Shown: positions 1 through 11,726, counted from the stretch's first letter. The stretch: 64,000 nt of DNA from Scleroderma bovista (GCA_037178675.1 JAYMGJ010000382.1:22833-86832), one strand, 5' to 3'. Notes: a model not told the origin generated them from the sequence alone. Made by a program: numbers and translations.

Positions 1-1309
1 AAAGGTACACAATCTATGCAGCCCATTGGAAAGCAAGGGATGCTGTTTCCATGGCTGGCCCTGCAACAAGAAAGGGACACCAAAGATATGGCCCAATGCA
101 AAGCACAGGACACACTATCTCTCTGGCCCATTGACAGAAACAGGACACCAACACCACAGCCCAATTCAAAGCATGGGACACTGGTACAGAGGCCCTTCTA
201 TTGACTCCCGTCCATGGTTAGCCACATTGCAGCACTTACTACTGTCTTTTTGCCGAAATGCTGTGGCAGCTCCCTGCAACCCTCGGCCTGAATGTAGTGG
301 CTACCCTGCAGCATATAGTCCTCTAGCCACATGCCACAGCTCCCTTGCCACATTATGTCCTATTGCCACAGGCCATATCCTGATCTAGTGTACCAGTGTA
401 TCAGCCCACCAATATTGCTTGGTGACAACCTCTCCATGAGCCACCAATATGGCACAGTGAAACACCTTACCATTAGCCCACTTGTATGACATGGGGATGC
501 ACCATAGCTGGGCCCTATCTCAGCTGGCCATGTAGCACGGCCAATTGTCAGCTTCGTCTGTCCGTGTTGTATGGGACAATGCAGGTGCATTATGTGACTC
601 ATAATCGTGTCAGTCGAGTTGGAGAGCCCAGATGGCGGTGGAATACTGCGCGTGCACCTTCGAGGCGCGAATTGGCATGCAGGCAGCACAAACAGCGCTG
701 GACATGGAGTGGATGGGTCGACAGGCGAGACGGATGAGTCAAAAGGCTGGACGGACACTCTGGGTGTGTTGAACAGCGCTGGAACGGCTGGTATGAGTGA
801 TGGTGAGGGTGCAGACACGTACCTGAGCATTAGGGATGTGAAACACGTCGTAAATGCGACGGATGGTGTTGGGAGCTGGACGGACGCGTCAACTGGGCCC
901 ACGGAGGTGCCAAGCGTCGAAACAGATGCAGTAACACCTGCAAACGCGACCCAGATCATCAGTATACCACGAAAAGAGTCAAAAAGGCCAAACTCACCTG
1001 AGGAGACTGCAAGACGGTGCTCAGACAAGCCAGACCGCTGCAGGAGCCGCACGGATGGGTCGAGCACAGCATTGGAAACACGACAGAAATGGCTAGAAAC
1101 GAAGCAGAACATGTTAGAACGTGCACAGAAGAGTCAGAGTCGCAAGGCTCACCTAACGGGCACGATATCGCGACGCCTGAGCTTCCTGGACGATGGAGAA
1201 AGGTTAGCATAGGTGACGGAGATGTGTACGTACCGTGGAACGCGCCGATCAAGGCCCCAAGTCAAAACTTCGTCTTTGGACGACCCGAGAGCGGAGATGA
1301 GGCGATTGC
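1..1309. other. Unassigned sequence left of the inverted LTR arm
   Basis: No recognisable gene. Open frames of 200-250 codons exist on both strands, but their translations are low in complexity and resemble no family I know. From about 550 onward the composition and the recurring GAGTCAAAA-type words resemble the internal part of the LTR element that follows, so this is probably more of the same element interior. The inverted copy on the right stops before this part. Confidence 0.4.
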
Positions 1310-2109
1310 ACCAATCGTTGAGGGTGAAAGGGCTGGCAACGGCGATGGTGGTGGATACGGAGAGGTTGGCGATGTGAACGGCACAACTAGCGGTGGCGAC
1401 GTCGACTCGAAACGAGTCAAAACCGCACTGCTGGCTACAGGGTGTCAGCATATGCACCAGAGTCGAAGAATGCGGAAGAACGACTTACCAGTGTCGTCAC
1501 GGCCACCCATCCAACTCGCAAACCGTCCGTATGGACTCATCAGGCGTCGATGGCAACGTGAAAGGCTCAAGATCGAGCGAATAAACGTCAGCCAAATGAA
1601 GCAAGTTGAAATGACTTACCTAGAGCGCACCAGCGCGACGCAGTCACCCGGAAACGCCCCAAACCAAGCCTATAGAGTCATTGGACTCAGGCGTTGACGC
1701 AGAAGGATCAAGATCGAACCTAGAAATGTCAGTCGCGCGCTGGAAGTCGAGACGACTCACCTTGGACGTGTTAACACGATCCGGTCAAATTGGAGACCTA
1801 AAAAGCGAAGTAGAAGGATAAATAAACTTACCTTCAAATATAGGATGCCGGGGGAGCATTGGCATGACAACGAAGACCACGGATGAGAGATCCGTGCGTG
1901 CTGCAATCAGCAGAGGCATATGAGGCACGACACAACTTACCAAATCGGGTAACAACACAGAAGTCACACAGTCAACAAACCTTCGCATTCAGATGTCTCA
2001 AATTCTATTCGAATCGGACACATACATTGGGAACAACATTTTATTGGATATAGCTAAGTACTACTTTACTATATTTTCTTTCCATCACACCACTTCGTTT
2101 ATGGGGGAG
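1310..2109 (+). mobile_element. Internal end of an LTR element, left inverted arm
   Basis: This stretch matches, as reverse complement, the sequence at about 10,609-11,412, with scattered substitutions and small indels. It ends in a purine run (ATGGGGGAG, 2101-2109) directly before the LTR, which is what a polypurine tract for plus-strand priming looks like. The opposite strand carries several GGTAAGT-like splice donors. No gag, integrase, reverse transcriptase or RNase H motif was found, so the element looks non-autonomous or decayed. Confidence 0.55.
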
Positions 2110-2395
2110 TGTTGGAGATAAACAGAGTTGTTGTGGTATATTTTGCCTACTTACATAAGCATGCATCGCACTAGAGTAGAGTTCTATTACCATAGTCCCT
2201 CAGTAGCTTGCCAGACTACTGAGGGTAAGTACCACTGACTATCTTGTCTATTCCTTACTGATACCTTGTAGTTACCCTACAGGTATATCTAATATATCAG
2301 TAGCTTGCCAGACTACTGAGGTTACCCTACAGGTCTCCTCCTTTTCCCTTCTTTCAGGCTAGACCTTCCCTGTGCAGACCACCACCTTTCTATAC
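2110..2395 (+). mobile_element. Copia-like LTR, left copy (3' LTR orientation)
   Basis: It begins TGTTGGAGAT, a start typical of Ty1/copia LTRs, right after the purine tract, and runs about 286 bp to TTTCTATAC. An inverted copy at 10,325-10,608 shares both edges. A short motif, CAGTAGCTTGCCAGACTACTG, of which the first 20 bases recur, occurs twice inside it. The right edge does not end in a clear CA, so the exact 3' border is uncertain. No 5-bp target duplication can be tested, because the partner LTR lies outside the window. Confidence 0.6.
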
Positions 2396-3239
2396 TTTGA
2401 ACACCTGCAGGACTGAATGGTCAGGGATTCCTGCCAAAGGTCATCAATATCTAATATGGTGGTGGGGACACGATTGCTTTGTCCTGGTGACACGCTGGCC
2501 TCAGCTGTCGGGCAACATAAGTGCATTGGTTACATTGGGGTGCTACTATTATACTAGTACGGGCGCTGGGCGGAGCGTCACTTTAGAGGCGAGGCTGAAA
2601 TTCTGTCAGCGGCTTGAGGTCTTTGAGGACCTGCAGAATTAACAACTACTCAGTACTTGACGGCCCTCCAAAATGATCAGGTTCATCCACTCACTACCCT
2701 AAAGACTGGCATTTATACAAACTAACAGCAGGAAAAGTGGACTCCAGTAATACTAGGTCAGGAACTACTCAGCCAAATTTCCTTTTTAGACCACTGTCAA
2801 GTGTCAATGAACCCTTGCATACCATCATAACTAACCTCACCCACACCACCCGATGAATGACTTATACAATGCTTTGACTCTGCAAAACCAGCCGGTTTGG
2901 TTGCAATTGTACTGCTATTTTTCCATTGTAAAGTGACTTTACAGGACTTTATAATTTGAACCAGCCTGCGGCCTCAAGGCGTCAGGATTCAGGGCATGAC
3001 ATAATGCCTGGGTGCATGGCCAGTTATTGGGCATGCGCTGCCCAGTGCCCATGTGTTTCCCTTATCCAACTCTCCCTCCTTACCTGCTCGTTGCTGCTCA
3101 TCGCCCAGCAATCTTGGTTAGCATCGATGAGCCCCCATGGGTGACAAGCCCTTTCAAAGTTGTACTGACATCGGTCTATTATCACCTCTTCCATAGATAG
3201 TCTATTCCTACTCCTTCCAACGCGCTGACCAGAAATCTC
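2396..3239. other. Unassigned spacer between LTR and cyclin fragment
   Basis: I see no coding sequence I can name. A weak 81-codon frame begins at 2397 but has no family resemblance. The last 250 bases could hold the decayed 5' part of the cyclin fragment that follows. Confidence 0.3.
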
Positions 3240-3745
3240 AATCAGCAGTGTCTGTTTTGCGGCAACCTGACCCCTTCTACGGCCATGAGCCCATATTGCG
3301 CCTATGCGCCAAATTCGTCACCCACCTCTTTGCCTGCCTGGAGTTGCCCCCATCCTCTTCTGGCTTGACAGTGAAGCTGCCTTATTTTATTGCATACTCC
3401 CTCCATTGTACAAAGCTACACTCATCGATCATGTTTGCAGCCCTTGTCCTCCTTCAAAGACTGAAGGCGTGATTTCCCACTGCATGGGAACCATCGGACC
3501 ACCATCTCTTCATATCCGCATTCATGTTGGCCAGCAAGGTCATCCGCCATGATGCCTATTCAAACAAATTGTGGTTGATCGTCATGCAGGGGATGTTCCA
3601 GCTGAGGGAGATCACCCAGATGGAGAAAGAGATGTGCCAGTATTTGAAGTGGGGATTGAACGTTGATCCAGCGACGTTGGAGGAATTCAAGGAGCAAGGA
3701 GATGGTGTGCAAGGATTTTGTGAACCCTGACCCTTATCCTACTCA
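3240..3745 (+). pseudogene. Fragment of a PCL/PHO80-type cyclin gene
   Basis: Conceptual translation, moving between frames, gives blocks typical of fungal Pcl cyclins, which bind the Pho85 kinase: LCAKFVTHLFACLELPP, YFIAYSLHCTKLHSS, FMLASKVI-like text, then QGMFQLREITQMEKEMCQYL and LNVDPATLEEF. These are the cyclin-box helices in order. At least three frame changes and in-frame stops separate the blocks, so it cannot encode a working protein. Downstream text (DFVNPDPYPTHS) fits the end of the cyclin box, after which a minisatellite takes over. Family assignment rests on remembered conserved blocks. Confidence 0.6.
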
Positions 3746-3791
3746 TTCTTTCATCAGTGAAGAAGTCATCCCCTCCCGCTCGTCGCATTTG

Positions 3792-4065
3792 GGTCTGGGG
3801 GATTCTTTTTCTCAATGCCGGTGTGTGGGTGCGCTTGCACCCCTCCCACTCCTCTTGTTGGGTTCTGGGAGATTGTTTTGCTTGACGCCGGTGTGTGAGT
3901 GTGCTTGCACCCCTCCTGCCTGTCTTATTTGGTTCTGGGGGATTGTTTTACTTCGCACTGGTGTGTGGGTGCACTTGCACCCCTCCCTCCTGTCTTATTG
4001 GGTTCTGGGGGATTGTTTTACTTCGTGCTGGTGTGTGGGTGCACTTGTGCCCCTCCCTCTGCTAT
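3792..4065 (+). repeat. 70-bp minisatellite, four units
   Basis: Units start near 3792, 3861, 3931 and 4001. Each begins GGTTCTGGGGGATTGTTTT and contains GGTGTGTGGGTGCACTTGCA followed by a C-rich run. Units three and four are almost identical and the outer ones more diverged. Frames open across the array only because the unit lacks stops in some frames. Confidence 0.85.
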
Positions 4066-5139
4066 GCCATTCTCCCCCACTTGTGGCCTCACCCCATCGC
4101 GAGCTGGAGTCCTGCCATTCAGCGCTCGGGTGCAAAGAGTGGACAGGTGACAGGTTTGTATATACATTTTCCATAGAGACTAGGTTCAAGTTATCAAGGT
4201 ATCAGACATGCTGACTGTGTTGCCACCATCAACCCTTCAAAGTATGGTTTTGTTCAGTCCCTGTCACACTCCCAGGGCATCTAAGTCGGCAACCTCATCT
4301 ACGGGCTTTTTGCGCAAGTATCTGCACAGTTCGCTTCTTCATGGATACTGATGAGGAACAGGCCACTGCTTGCTGTTGACCCAAGCTCCCCCGTGCTGCC
4401 CCTTGTAAAATCAAACCCATCCTCCAGATCAGCACTCCCACACGCACGCTCGGCCAAATGCCTTGTGGGCACTTGTTTGCTATCGGCGTCAAACGAGCAA
4501 TAGTATCCCTCCCCATCTATGTGCCCCACTGCCCTCATTCGGTTTGCTGCCAGAAACTCCCTCGTCCATGTACTCTACATCACCCCCCTGCCTCCTCTGT
4601 GTCACCCCCCACACCAATCAGCATTGAGGACCTTTTGGCCAAGATCGGTTCAGCTTCCTCATCGCTGGTGTACACGAAGTTTGGATTGGGTCGAGGCTGG
4701 TTTGCAGGTTTTTGGGCAGGGCTACTGCATGCTCAATGTGTTGATTCACCACAAGGTATGCATTTATTGTTGTTTCATATTCAGTAGGTTTATGCATCTA
4801 TTCTATAGAATTTGAACTACCTCCATCTTGATTACAACATGAATTTGAAGCCTGTCAAGACCCTCACAATGAAAGAGTGGAAAAAGATGATTTTTGGAAA
4901 TGCATTTCACTGTTGAAGCAATACCTATATACGTAGAGGAACTGTTACTCCAACTCACCTGTTGGGTGGAGTGCACAACCAGAGATGGTAGCAGTAGCTG
5001 GTCAAGAGCTGTTCTATTATATAAGCGATGAACGCTGTTTATATACAACAAATAGTGTGACGTGTGACTGTGATGCATGATGTGTGACATGTAACATCTA
5101 CTCTAGAGAGGACTATTACTAAGTCTACACTAATATGGG
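4066..5139. other. Unassigned interval before the PRP8 fragment
   Basis: No gene recognised. Frames of about 100 codons at 4458-4787 and 4803-5090 have no family signature. The sequence could be decayed 3' flank of the cyclin fragment or 5' flank of the PRP8 fragment. Confidence 0.3.
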
Positions 5140-6394
5140 TTGCAGTCTTGTGCGCACTTCATCGACGGTTTACGCCGGGTGCATGTGCGACTTCAACATT
5201 CACCTGTGCCACAAAATTTTGCATCTTACCAAGCTTGTCATGGAAATGTTGATGCATTCCAACTCGCTGATGCATTGCAATATATCTTTGGTCATATCGG
5301 TGCTTTGACTGGTATGTACCGGTACAAGTACAAGGTTAGTTTATTGTTCTTGTGACTGCCTTCTCAGTTCACATGACTTGCAGCTGATGAGACAAATTCT
5401 CATGACGAAGGATCTAAAACACCTGATCTACTATTGTTTCAATACTGGTCCAGTTGGCAAGGGCCCTGGTTGTGGCTTCTGGGCACCTGGATAGTGCGTT
5501 TGGCTGTTCTTTATGCCTGGCATTGTTCCCCTTCTTGAGCACTGGTTGGGTGACCTCCTTGCTCGACAATTTGAAGGGTGCAACAGTAAAGGTATCACCA
5601 AAATGGTTATGAAGCAGTGCGTGGAGTCGCACTATGACCTTGAACTTCGCGCAGCTGTCATGCACGACATTTTGGACATGATGCCAGAGTCCATCAAGCA
5701 AAACAAGGCAAAGATGATCCTGCAACATCATCCTGTGATATGTGAAGAACAAGGCAGATTGGTGGGTCAGTGCTGCCCATTATAACTGGGAGTGTATTCG
5801 GCACGGTGCCACTGTTGACAAGGCAGTCGTGAAGAAGAACTTGGGCCGTCTCACCCGTAAGTAAAATGTGATTTTCTGCATAGCCCTATTTTGAATGTAT
5901 TATTTAGGTCTTTACTTGAAAGCTGAACAATAGGGGCAGCACGGCTATCTCAAAAATGGAATGTGCATCAGCACCGTTACTGTCCACTGGCTTGAAAGCT
6001 GAAAGTTTGCACCTATCCCATTCCCTTAACTAGTCCTTTTCTTATCATCTTGGAAGACCGCTGTCATACAAGCACGACACCAAACTGCAAGCAAACCCAC
6101 ACAAATGTAAGCTTCAGTCCTTTATCTGGTTTATATATTCGTTTAGGTTTGTCACATACCAAGCGTCTGCTCTTGACCGAGCGTGCATTCAAGGAGGCTG
6201 ATATCAAGATTTTTGGTACCTATGACCAACTCATTCCTTGTTATGATATTGAACCTGTGGAGAAGATTACTGATGCAGTCAGTTTATTTGTATTTTGCTC
6301 TGTACTTTCCCCACTCATGACTTGTTTACAGTACCTCAACCAGTTCCTGTTCTTCAAGGCCAACAAGCAAGTTCATTTTCATTTTGGCAGGGCA
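5140..6394 (+). pseudogene. PRP8: Internally deleted fragment of PRP8 (U5 snRNP splicing factor)
   Basis: Translation matches one stretch of PRP8, the spliceosome core protein, with very high conservation: [116 protein letters not shown] and EPVEKITDA. A normal intron is visible after YRYK. Damage includes a stop after CGFWAPG, loss of the block between ILQHH and the ADWW region, a TAG in the conserved LKAEQ-RQHGYLK segment, and gaps before LLLTERAFKE. The gene is about 2,300 residues in other eukaryotes, so this is roughly a tenth of it. It stops in the middle of a conserved block exactly where the 2.1-kb element begins. The functional PRP8 must lie elsewhere. Confidence 0.85.
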
Positions 6395-8495
6395 GTGTGA
6401 GTCAAAGTGTGGATTTGGGTTGGAGTAATAACCCAAACACAACACCAACAAAGGACTACAAAAATGTGCGAGTGGTGGTTTACCTCCACGGTGTCCAGAG
6501 AGGATATGCTGAGGAGGGGGAAAGGGGATCTACACCAACAGGGTGATGCAGACAGTGATGCAGGATACTCCTGGGGTACAGGAGTAATAGAAGACGAAGG
6601 GGATAGGGGTCTGGACTCTTCCTAAAGCCTAGGAAGTGTCAAAGCGGGGGTTGGGTTGACTGGGACTGAAACAGCAATACTACACCTAGAGGTTGGTGCA
6701 GCAAAGGGGCAAGGGGGCTCCTGATGTCTAGAAGAAATGGGATATGAAGGATAGACAGGCTAGACTCCGCTTGAGCCTAGAGAAATACTTGGACTTGAAT
6801 AGATTGAATAAAACTTGAATATCAGAGTCTTTAGACCTTCACTGAAGCCTACAAGACTCAAAGAGCTGAGGGGATACTGACTGAGAGAGTCTGAGAGAGG
6901 GATAATTTCGTGCAATTTTGGGTCTCTTTTCACTGGGCTGAGCCCAGGGGTTTAAATACATGGGGGGGCACAGCATTAAAGTACAAAAAGAGAAGGGAGT
7001 AAGCAGAATTTGTCAAGGATTGATAAGGGATTGGTAAGAGCTTTGTAAGGGGTTTGTAAGCGACCAGTAAGCAAGGGATAAGCAGGAATGAGTAAGCATA
7101 GGGAGCATGAATAAGCTGCTGAGTAAAGGAATGAGTAAGCTGCATGACAAGATTGATTGGTAAAGGAGTGAGTCATCAGCTGAGTAATATACCAAAAATG
7201 CGAAAGGGATAGAGTAATACTGATGACAAGAGAGCATCAGTAAGCAAGGGATGAGTCACTGCACAGCAGAAGGAGTCATTGATGCACAGCCTAAGAAGTT
7301 TGATGGGGGGCTGTGTACCATCAGGAATTTGATGGGACAACAATGGGGAAGATCTGAGATAAACAGGGGGATTGATCTGAGACAAAACAGCCACAAGAAG
7401 GGTACCAGGGGTCCAGAGGTCTTTTGGGGGGTCAGCATACACTAAGGTATAGTGCATGTGTTCTAGCACCACTGAAGCGCAACCATGGGCTCCCTTGACG
7501 AGCTCTCTTCTGGGAAAGAACAAGAGAGGGTTCTTCTTCCTAATAGCACTATAAAGTGGGGGCATAACTGTCATGGTGCTGGGGGACGTCGTCTGAAAGT
7601 AGGGAAGCAGATAGAGTATTGAATTCAATGCATCCAGGGAAGCGAGATGAACGACAGAGGAAGATGGACATGGCAAGTATCTGGGAGGAAGAGACCATAG
7701 GCTGAGGGCTCAGGGGACACAGAGACGACCAGAGAAGACTTCTCAAGCTTGACAATAGACCTAAGATGATTAAAGTACGTCCTTGACGCAGGACTGACGA
7801 GGAGAATGTGCTGACCAAGAATGAGAGGGACTGAGGGAGCAGGCTGGGAAGATATGTGCCAGGCAGTGCACGGGAACTCTGGGAGAGGCTGTCCTAAGAG
7901 CAGGACATAGTGGAGATCTGCAGCAATAGCGGAGAAATGATCCAGAGAAAATACGGACTCCATAGTGAGCGATGAAGCAAATGTCTGGATTGTGGGGGGA
8001 ATATCTCTGTGGGAAATGAACGGATTTGCATCGGAACTTGACAGGCAGATAGACCAAGTTCTAGGCTCTCTGACAGTATAGTCACGTGCCTGATAGCTTT
8101 AGAAACGATGGAGCTATTCAAAATATCGGAATGCTGGCACTGGGCACCTAAAAATGACATTTGGGGGCTAAAAATCATTTCTTCTCTTTCTCCTTTGTTT
8201 CTCCATCAATTCTTCAGCTTCTTTGATCATTCTGGTATGGGAGTTGGACTGCAGACGTGTGCATTCCTTTCTCATACCACAATTGACATTATTCCTTCAG
8301 TTTCTTCTGCTTCTTGGCGGTTCTCGTGTGATAGATGACTGTCTGCATTGGCATTCATCTCTCGCATCAGGATAGTCTTCTTGTGCAATAGATGGCTATG
8401 ATGAGGGTCCATCGTGCTTATCCTTCGCATAAGGATCATTCAATATAGGCATTATCTTCCATGTTCACTGTACCAAACCTGTTTGGTGCGTGACA
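6395..8495. mobile_element. 2.1-kb repeated element, copy 1 (LTR-like TGT...ACA ends)
   Basis: This sequence recurs in the same orientation at 19,831-21,921, with only scattered differences along about 2.1 kb. Both copies start GTGTGAGTCAAAG and end TGCRTGACA, so the shared unit can be read as TGT...ACA, the end pattern of LTRs. Flanking bases do not form a target duplication in this copy (GGCAG left, GCGGG right). Inside are a GTAAGC-rich stretch near 7010-7260 and open frames on the minus strand with no family I recognise. It may be a long solo LTR or a non-autonomous element. Its insertion broke the PRP8 fragment. Confidence 0.7.
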
Positions 8496-8645
8496 GCGGG
8501 CCATGTCTTTGTCAGCAGGGCATCGGATGACAGCAGTTGACGTACCTCATCTGCCCCTCATCTGCCCATGCATGTCATAGCGTAGTCAGTCATATAAAGC
8601 CTTTCATCCCATTTCATTGCAAGTCCCCCACCACAATCAACTGTC

Positions 8646-10324
8646 ATGGGACTCAATACACTGTGGAAGGCGAGTAAATTTTTCTTGTTCACCTTGGATT
8701 GATTGGACTAATGGCTCACTGTGAATAGGTTCTTGCATCCATGGCAAAGCCTTGTACGATCTACGAGATGGCCATTCAAAGTTTCAAGCCATCTGGGAAT
8801 GAAGCAGGCGGTCGATTGCTAGCTGTTGGATTCAATGCTAGGTGAGTACCTGAATGCCAATGTGCTGTCCATTTCATTGCTCACAAAGCAACAACTAGTG
8901 CATGGATCTCCTCATTGACCAATGTATTTACATGGAGCGGTGCTGGTACAGGAAGAACACATGAAATGCCAATTATTTTCTTCTGGCTTTCAGAAATCTC
9001 AACAATGCCCATCCATCCTCATTTCATTTTCGATGGACTTGACTGCCCATGGTTCAAAGGAGGAAACAAGTGTACTTATGGGACTGGACCACCCCTCCTG
9101 GTGTGCCACTTCCAAGAACTTCTAAGCACATTCAGCTTCAGTTGGCACACGGTAAACCTTTTGCGTGGATTAGCTCAGATGCTGATAGAATTACTAGGCT
9201 CCAGGAGAGGCCAAGGCTGAACTCGCCTACTTTCAATTACATGGACTCGTTGATGTCATGGTGACGCCCTTCAATGATGCATTGTTGTTTGGTGCAAGCA
9301 GTGTCATCCAAAGGTGAGTTCAACAAAACATCAACGCTGCCACTGTTGGACTAACACTACCTACTTTCCGTGCTAGTATTATCCTGCCAAAGTGTGCCAA
9401 GTATGAAGGTGTAGAAGTGTATACAGACGATGCATAAAAGATTGCACCCTCCTTGAGCAGGGGTGCCTCCTCCTGATTGTGCTCATGCGTGGTGCCGACT
9501 ATGATGTAAGTCACTGCTTATTGTGGCCTACTGTGCATACTCACAATCTCATCTCACAGAGTGGGCTCCCAGGGTGCACCACAAACATTGCTCGTCAGCT
9601 GACCCAATATGGATTGGGGAGGTCCCTCCTCTCTGCTGCATCAACACTTCCATTCGCCGAATTCATGGCATTTCACGTCAAATGGTGAAAGCAGCTATGT
9701 GAGGTGTTGGAGAGGGACCCCCAAGGTCACCTTGGATGAACATACTACGAACTTGCTCATGTTATCGATGAGGAATGCACCGAGTTCCCAAACCCTGCCA
9801 TCCTCGCGGCATATGTACTACCTCTCACATCCTGGTCAGATGGTGGCCAACCCCTGTATCTGTGGTCACATCTTGCCAGCCCAACCTCATGGCTCTTGCT
9901 GCGTTTAGCTCAGGATACCTGGGTTGGTCAGCAGAGATCATCCAAATGAAACTGACACAACCTCGTGTTGGCGCGGTTATTCATGCCCTCCTGCAGGTAA
10001 GAGTGTTGCATTCACATGTGACATTTATGCTCGTCTTACCGTCCATTCTAGTTACCAGGCAATGTAGATAGCGAGGCACTACAGCATGACCTCCAGGTCA
10101 TGAATTATTGTGGCGGGTCACTTCTGGTGTACAACATTTCTGTGCCAAGTCAGTTGCTCTTTGCCATGCCAACTGATTTGGCGCACTCACCGTCCAATGC
10201 ACATATCTCACCCCTTGACAAGGATGACATCAATGGTGCAGTGTTCTTTGACATGGCAATCCCAGCGATCGTGTTGGAGAGTTCATGGCCTGACTTGGCA
10301 CAAAGTTCTGAGTCAACTGACATG
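8646..10324 (+). pseudogene. GEN1-like XPG/Rad2-family nuclease pseudogene
   Basis: It starts at an ATG giving MGLNTLWK, like the MG-x-x-LW start of Rad2/XPG/GEN1 nucleases, with a TATA-like CATATAAAG about 55 bases upstream. Later blocks include PGEAKAELAYFQLHGLVDV (the XPG internal acidic motif), ALLFGASSVI, GADYD, SGLPGCTTNIARQL (helix-hairpin-helix-like), LPLTSWSDGGQ and ESSWPDLAQ. Plausible introns remain (for example GTGAGTTCAAC at about 9313). Many stops and frame changes interrupt the blocks, and the usual second aspartate after the PGEA motif is asparagine (FNDA). Such nucleases cut branched DNA; this copy cannot. The 3' end is truncated at the right LTR. Similar XPG-like families are expanded in Agaricomycetes. 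Confidence 0.65.
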
Positions 10325-10608
10325 GTATAGAAAGGTGGTGGTCTGCACAGGGAAGGTCTAGCCTGTAGAAGAAGGGAGAAGGAGCTGTAGGGTAACCTCA
10401 GTATGCTGACAAGCTACTGTATATTAGTATGTACCTGTAGGATAACTACAAGGTATCAGTAGGTAGATGTGGTGGTTAGTAGATGGTACTCACCCTCAGT
10501 ATGCTGGCAAGCTACTGAGGGACTATGGTAATAGACTCTACTCTATGTGCGCTTTATGCTTATGTAAGTAAGTAAATAAACCATAATAGTCTGTTTATAA
10601 CTCCAACA
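10325..10608 (-). mobile_element. Copia-like LTR, right inverted copy
   Basis: Reverse complement of the LTR at 2110-2395, with the same TGTTGG start (here at the right edge) and the same TTTCTATAC end. It is preceded on its own strand by the CCCCCATAAA complement of the purine tract. It faces the left copy, so the LTR sides of the two arms point inward at the gene-fragment island. Confidence 0.6.
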
Positions 10609-11412
10609 CTCCCCCATAAACAGAGTGGGGTAATGGATAGAAAGGTATAGTAAAATCTAAAAGATAGTACTTAGCTGGTTCCAATAAAGTGTAGTGGTTC
10701 CAAATGAATGTGTCCATTTGATATCAATAATACTTGAGACTTGTTGATGTGAAGGTTTGGAGTGACTTCCACATCATTACCCGATTTGGTAAGTCATGTC
10801 GTGCCCATATGCCTGCTGATTGCAGCACGCGCAGAGGACTTCATCCGTGGTCTTCGTCATCATGCCAAGGCTCCCCCGGCATCCTGGATTCGAAGGTAAG
10901 CTTATATAACCTTTTCATTCACTTTTTAGGTCTCTGAAATGGCTGCATCGCAATAGCGTGTCCAAGGTGAGTGATTCAGCCGTTTCACGTTTGACTGACG
11001 TTTATAGCTGCGATCTTGATTTGCCCACGTCGATGCCTGGGTCTATAGACCCTATAGGCTCGGTTTGGGGAGTTCCCGGGTGGCTGCATTGTGCTGGTGT
11101 GCTCTAGGTAAGTGGTTTTGCATTCTGGCATTTGGCTGACTCGATTGTCATTTATTCGCTCGATCTTGAGCCTGCCGCATTGCTGTCAACGCCTAACAAG
11201 TCCATATGGACGCTCCACATGTTGGATGGGTGGCCAGGACGACACTGGTAAGTCATTGTTTCATGTTCTTCGGCTTTGATGTGTATGCTGACTTCCTACA
11301 GCCAGCAGTGCTGCTTCGACTCATTTTGAGTCAATGTTGCTGCTGCTAGTCATGCCGTCCACGTCACCAACGTCTCCATATCCACCACATCAGCAATTCA
11401 ACGTGTGTCTGA
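10609..11412 (-). mobile_element. Internal end of an LTR element, right inverted arm
   Basis: It pairs in inverted orientation with about 1310-2109. On the plus strand it reads as short blocks separated by intron-like pieces (GGTAAGTC, GGTGAGTG, TTTATAG, CCTACAG). No retroelement enzyme motif is visible. The match to the left arm ends near 11,412. Confidence 0.5.
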
Positions 11413-11466
11413 ATGTCCTGAATTTTGTCTGAGTGACCTGGGTGCATGATACAGCCTGGGCAATGT

Positions 11467-11530
11467 CTGGGGTCAGATGACACTCTGGGGTCAGATGACA
11501 CTCTGGGGTCAGATGACACTCTGGGGTCAG
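11467..11530 (+). repeat. 18-bp tandem repeat, 3.5 units
   Basis: The unit CTGGGGTCAGATGACACT is repeated exactly three times plus a partial unit. It sits at the edge of the LTR arm and leads into a CAGAC-rich stretch (11,550-11,690) that resembles the larger satellite at 14.65-16.03 kb. Confidence 0.9.
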
Positions 11531-11726
11531 GCCTGTCAGACAGAATTCAAACCCATCTGACAGGCATGATGACAGACATATTTACATATGTGTTCCAGGT
11601 CTTGTTTAGACACTATCAGACCATCCAGACACCATCAGACATTCAGACACACATCAGACCAATCTGACTGACCAGACCATCAATGCAAGATGTGTTTGTG
11701 TTGGCAAAAGATGGACTGTAAGAATG

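Noticed and set aside
360..1212. 250-codon minus and 201-codon plus frames
   Set aside because: They overlap each other, have simple-repeat composition and lie in probable element interior.
7176..7676. 166-codon minus-strand frame inside the 2.1-kb element
   Set aside because: In copy 2 the frame is broken into shorter pieces by small indels, and no domain is visible, so conservation as protein is not supported.
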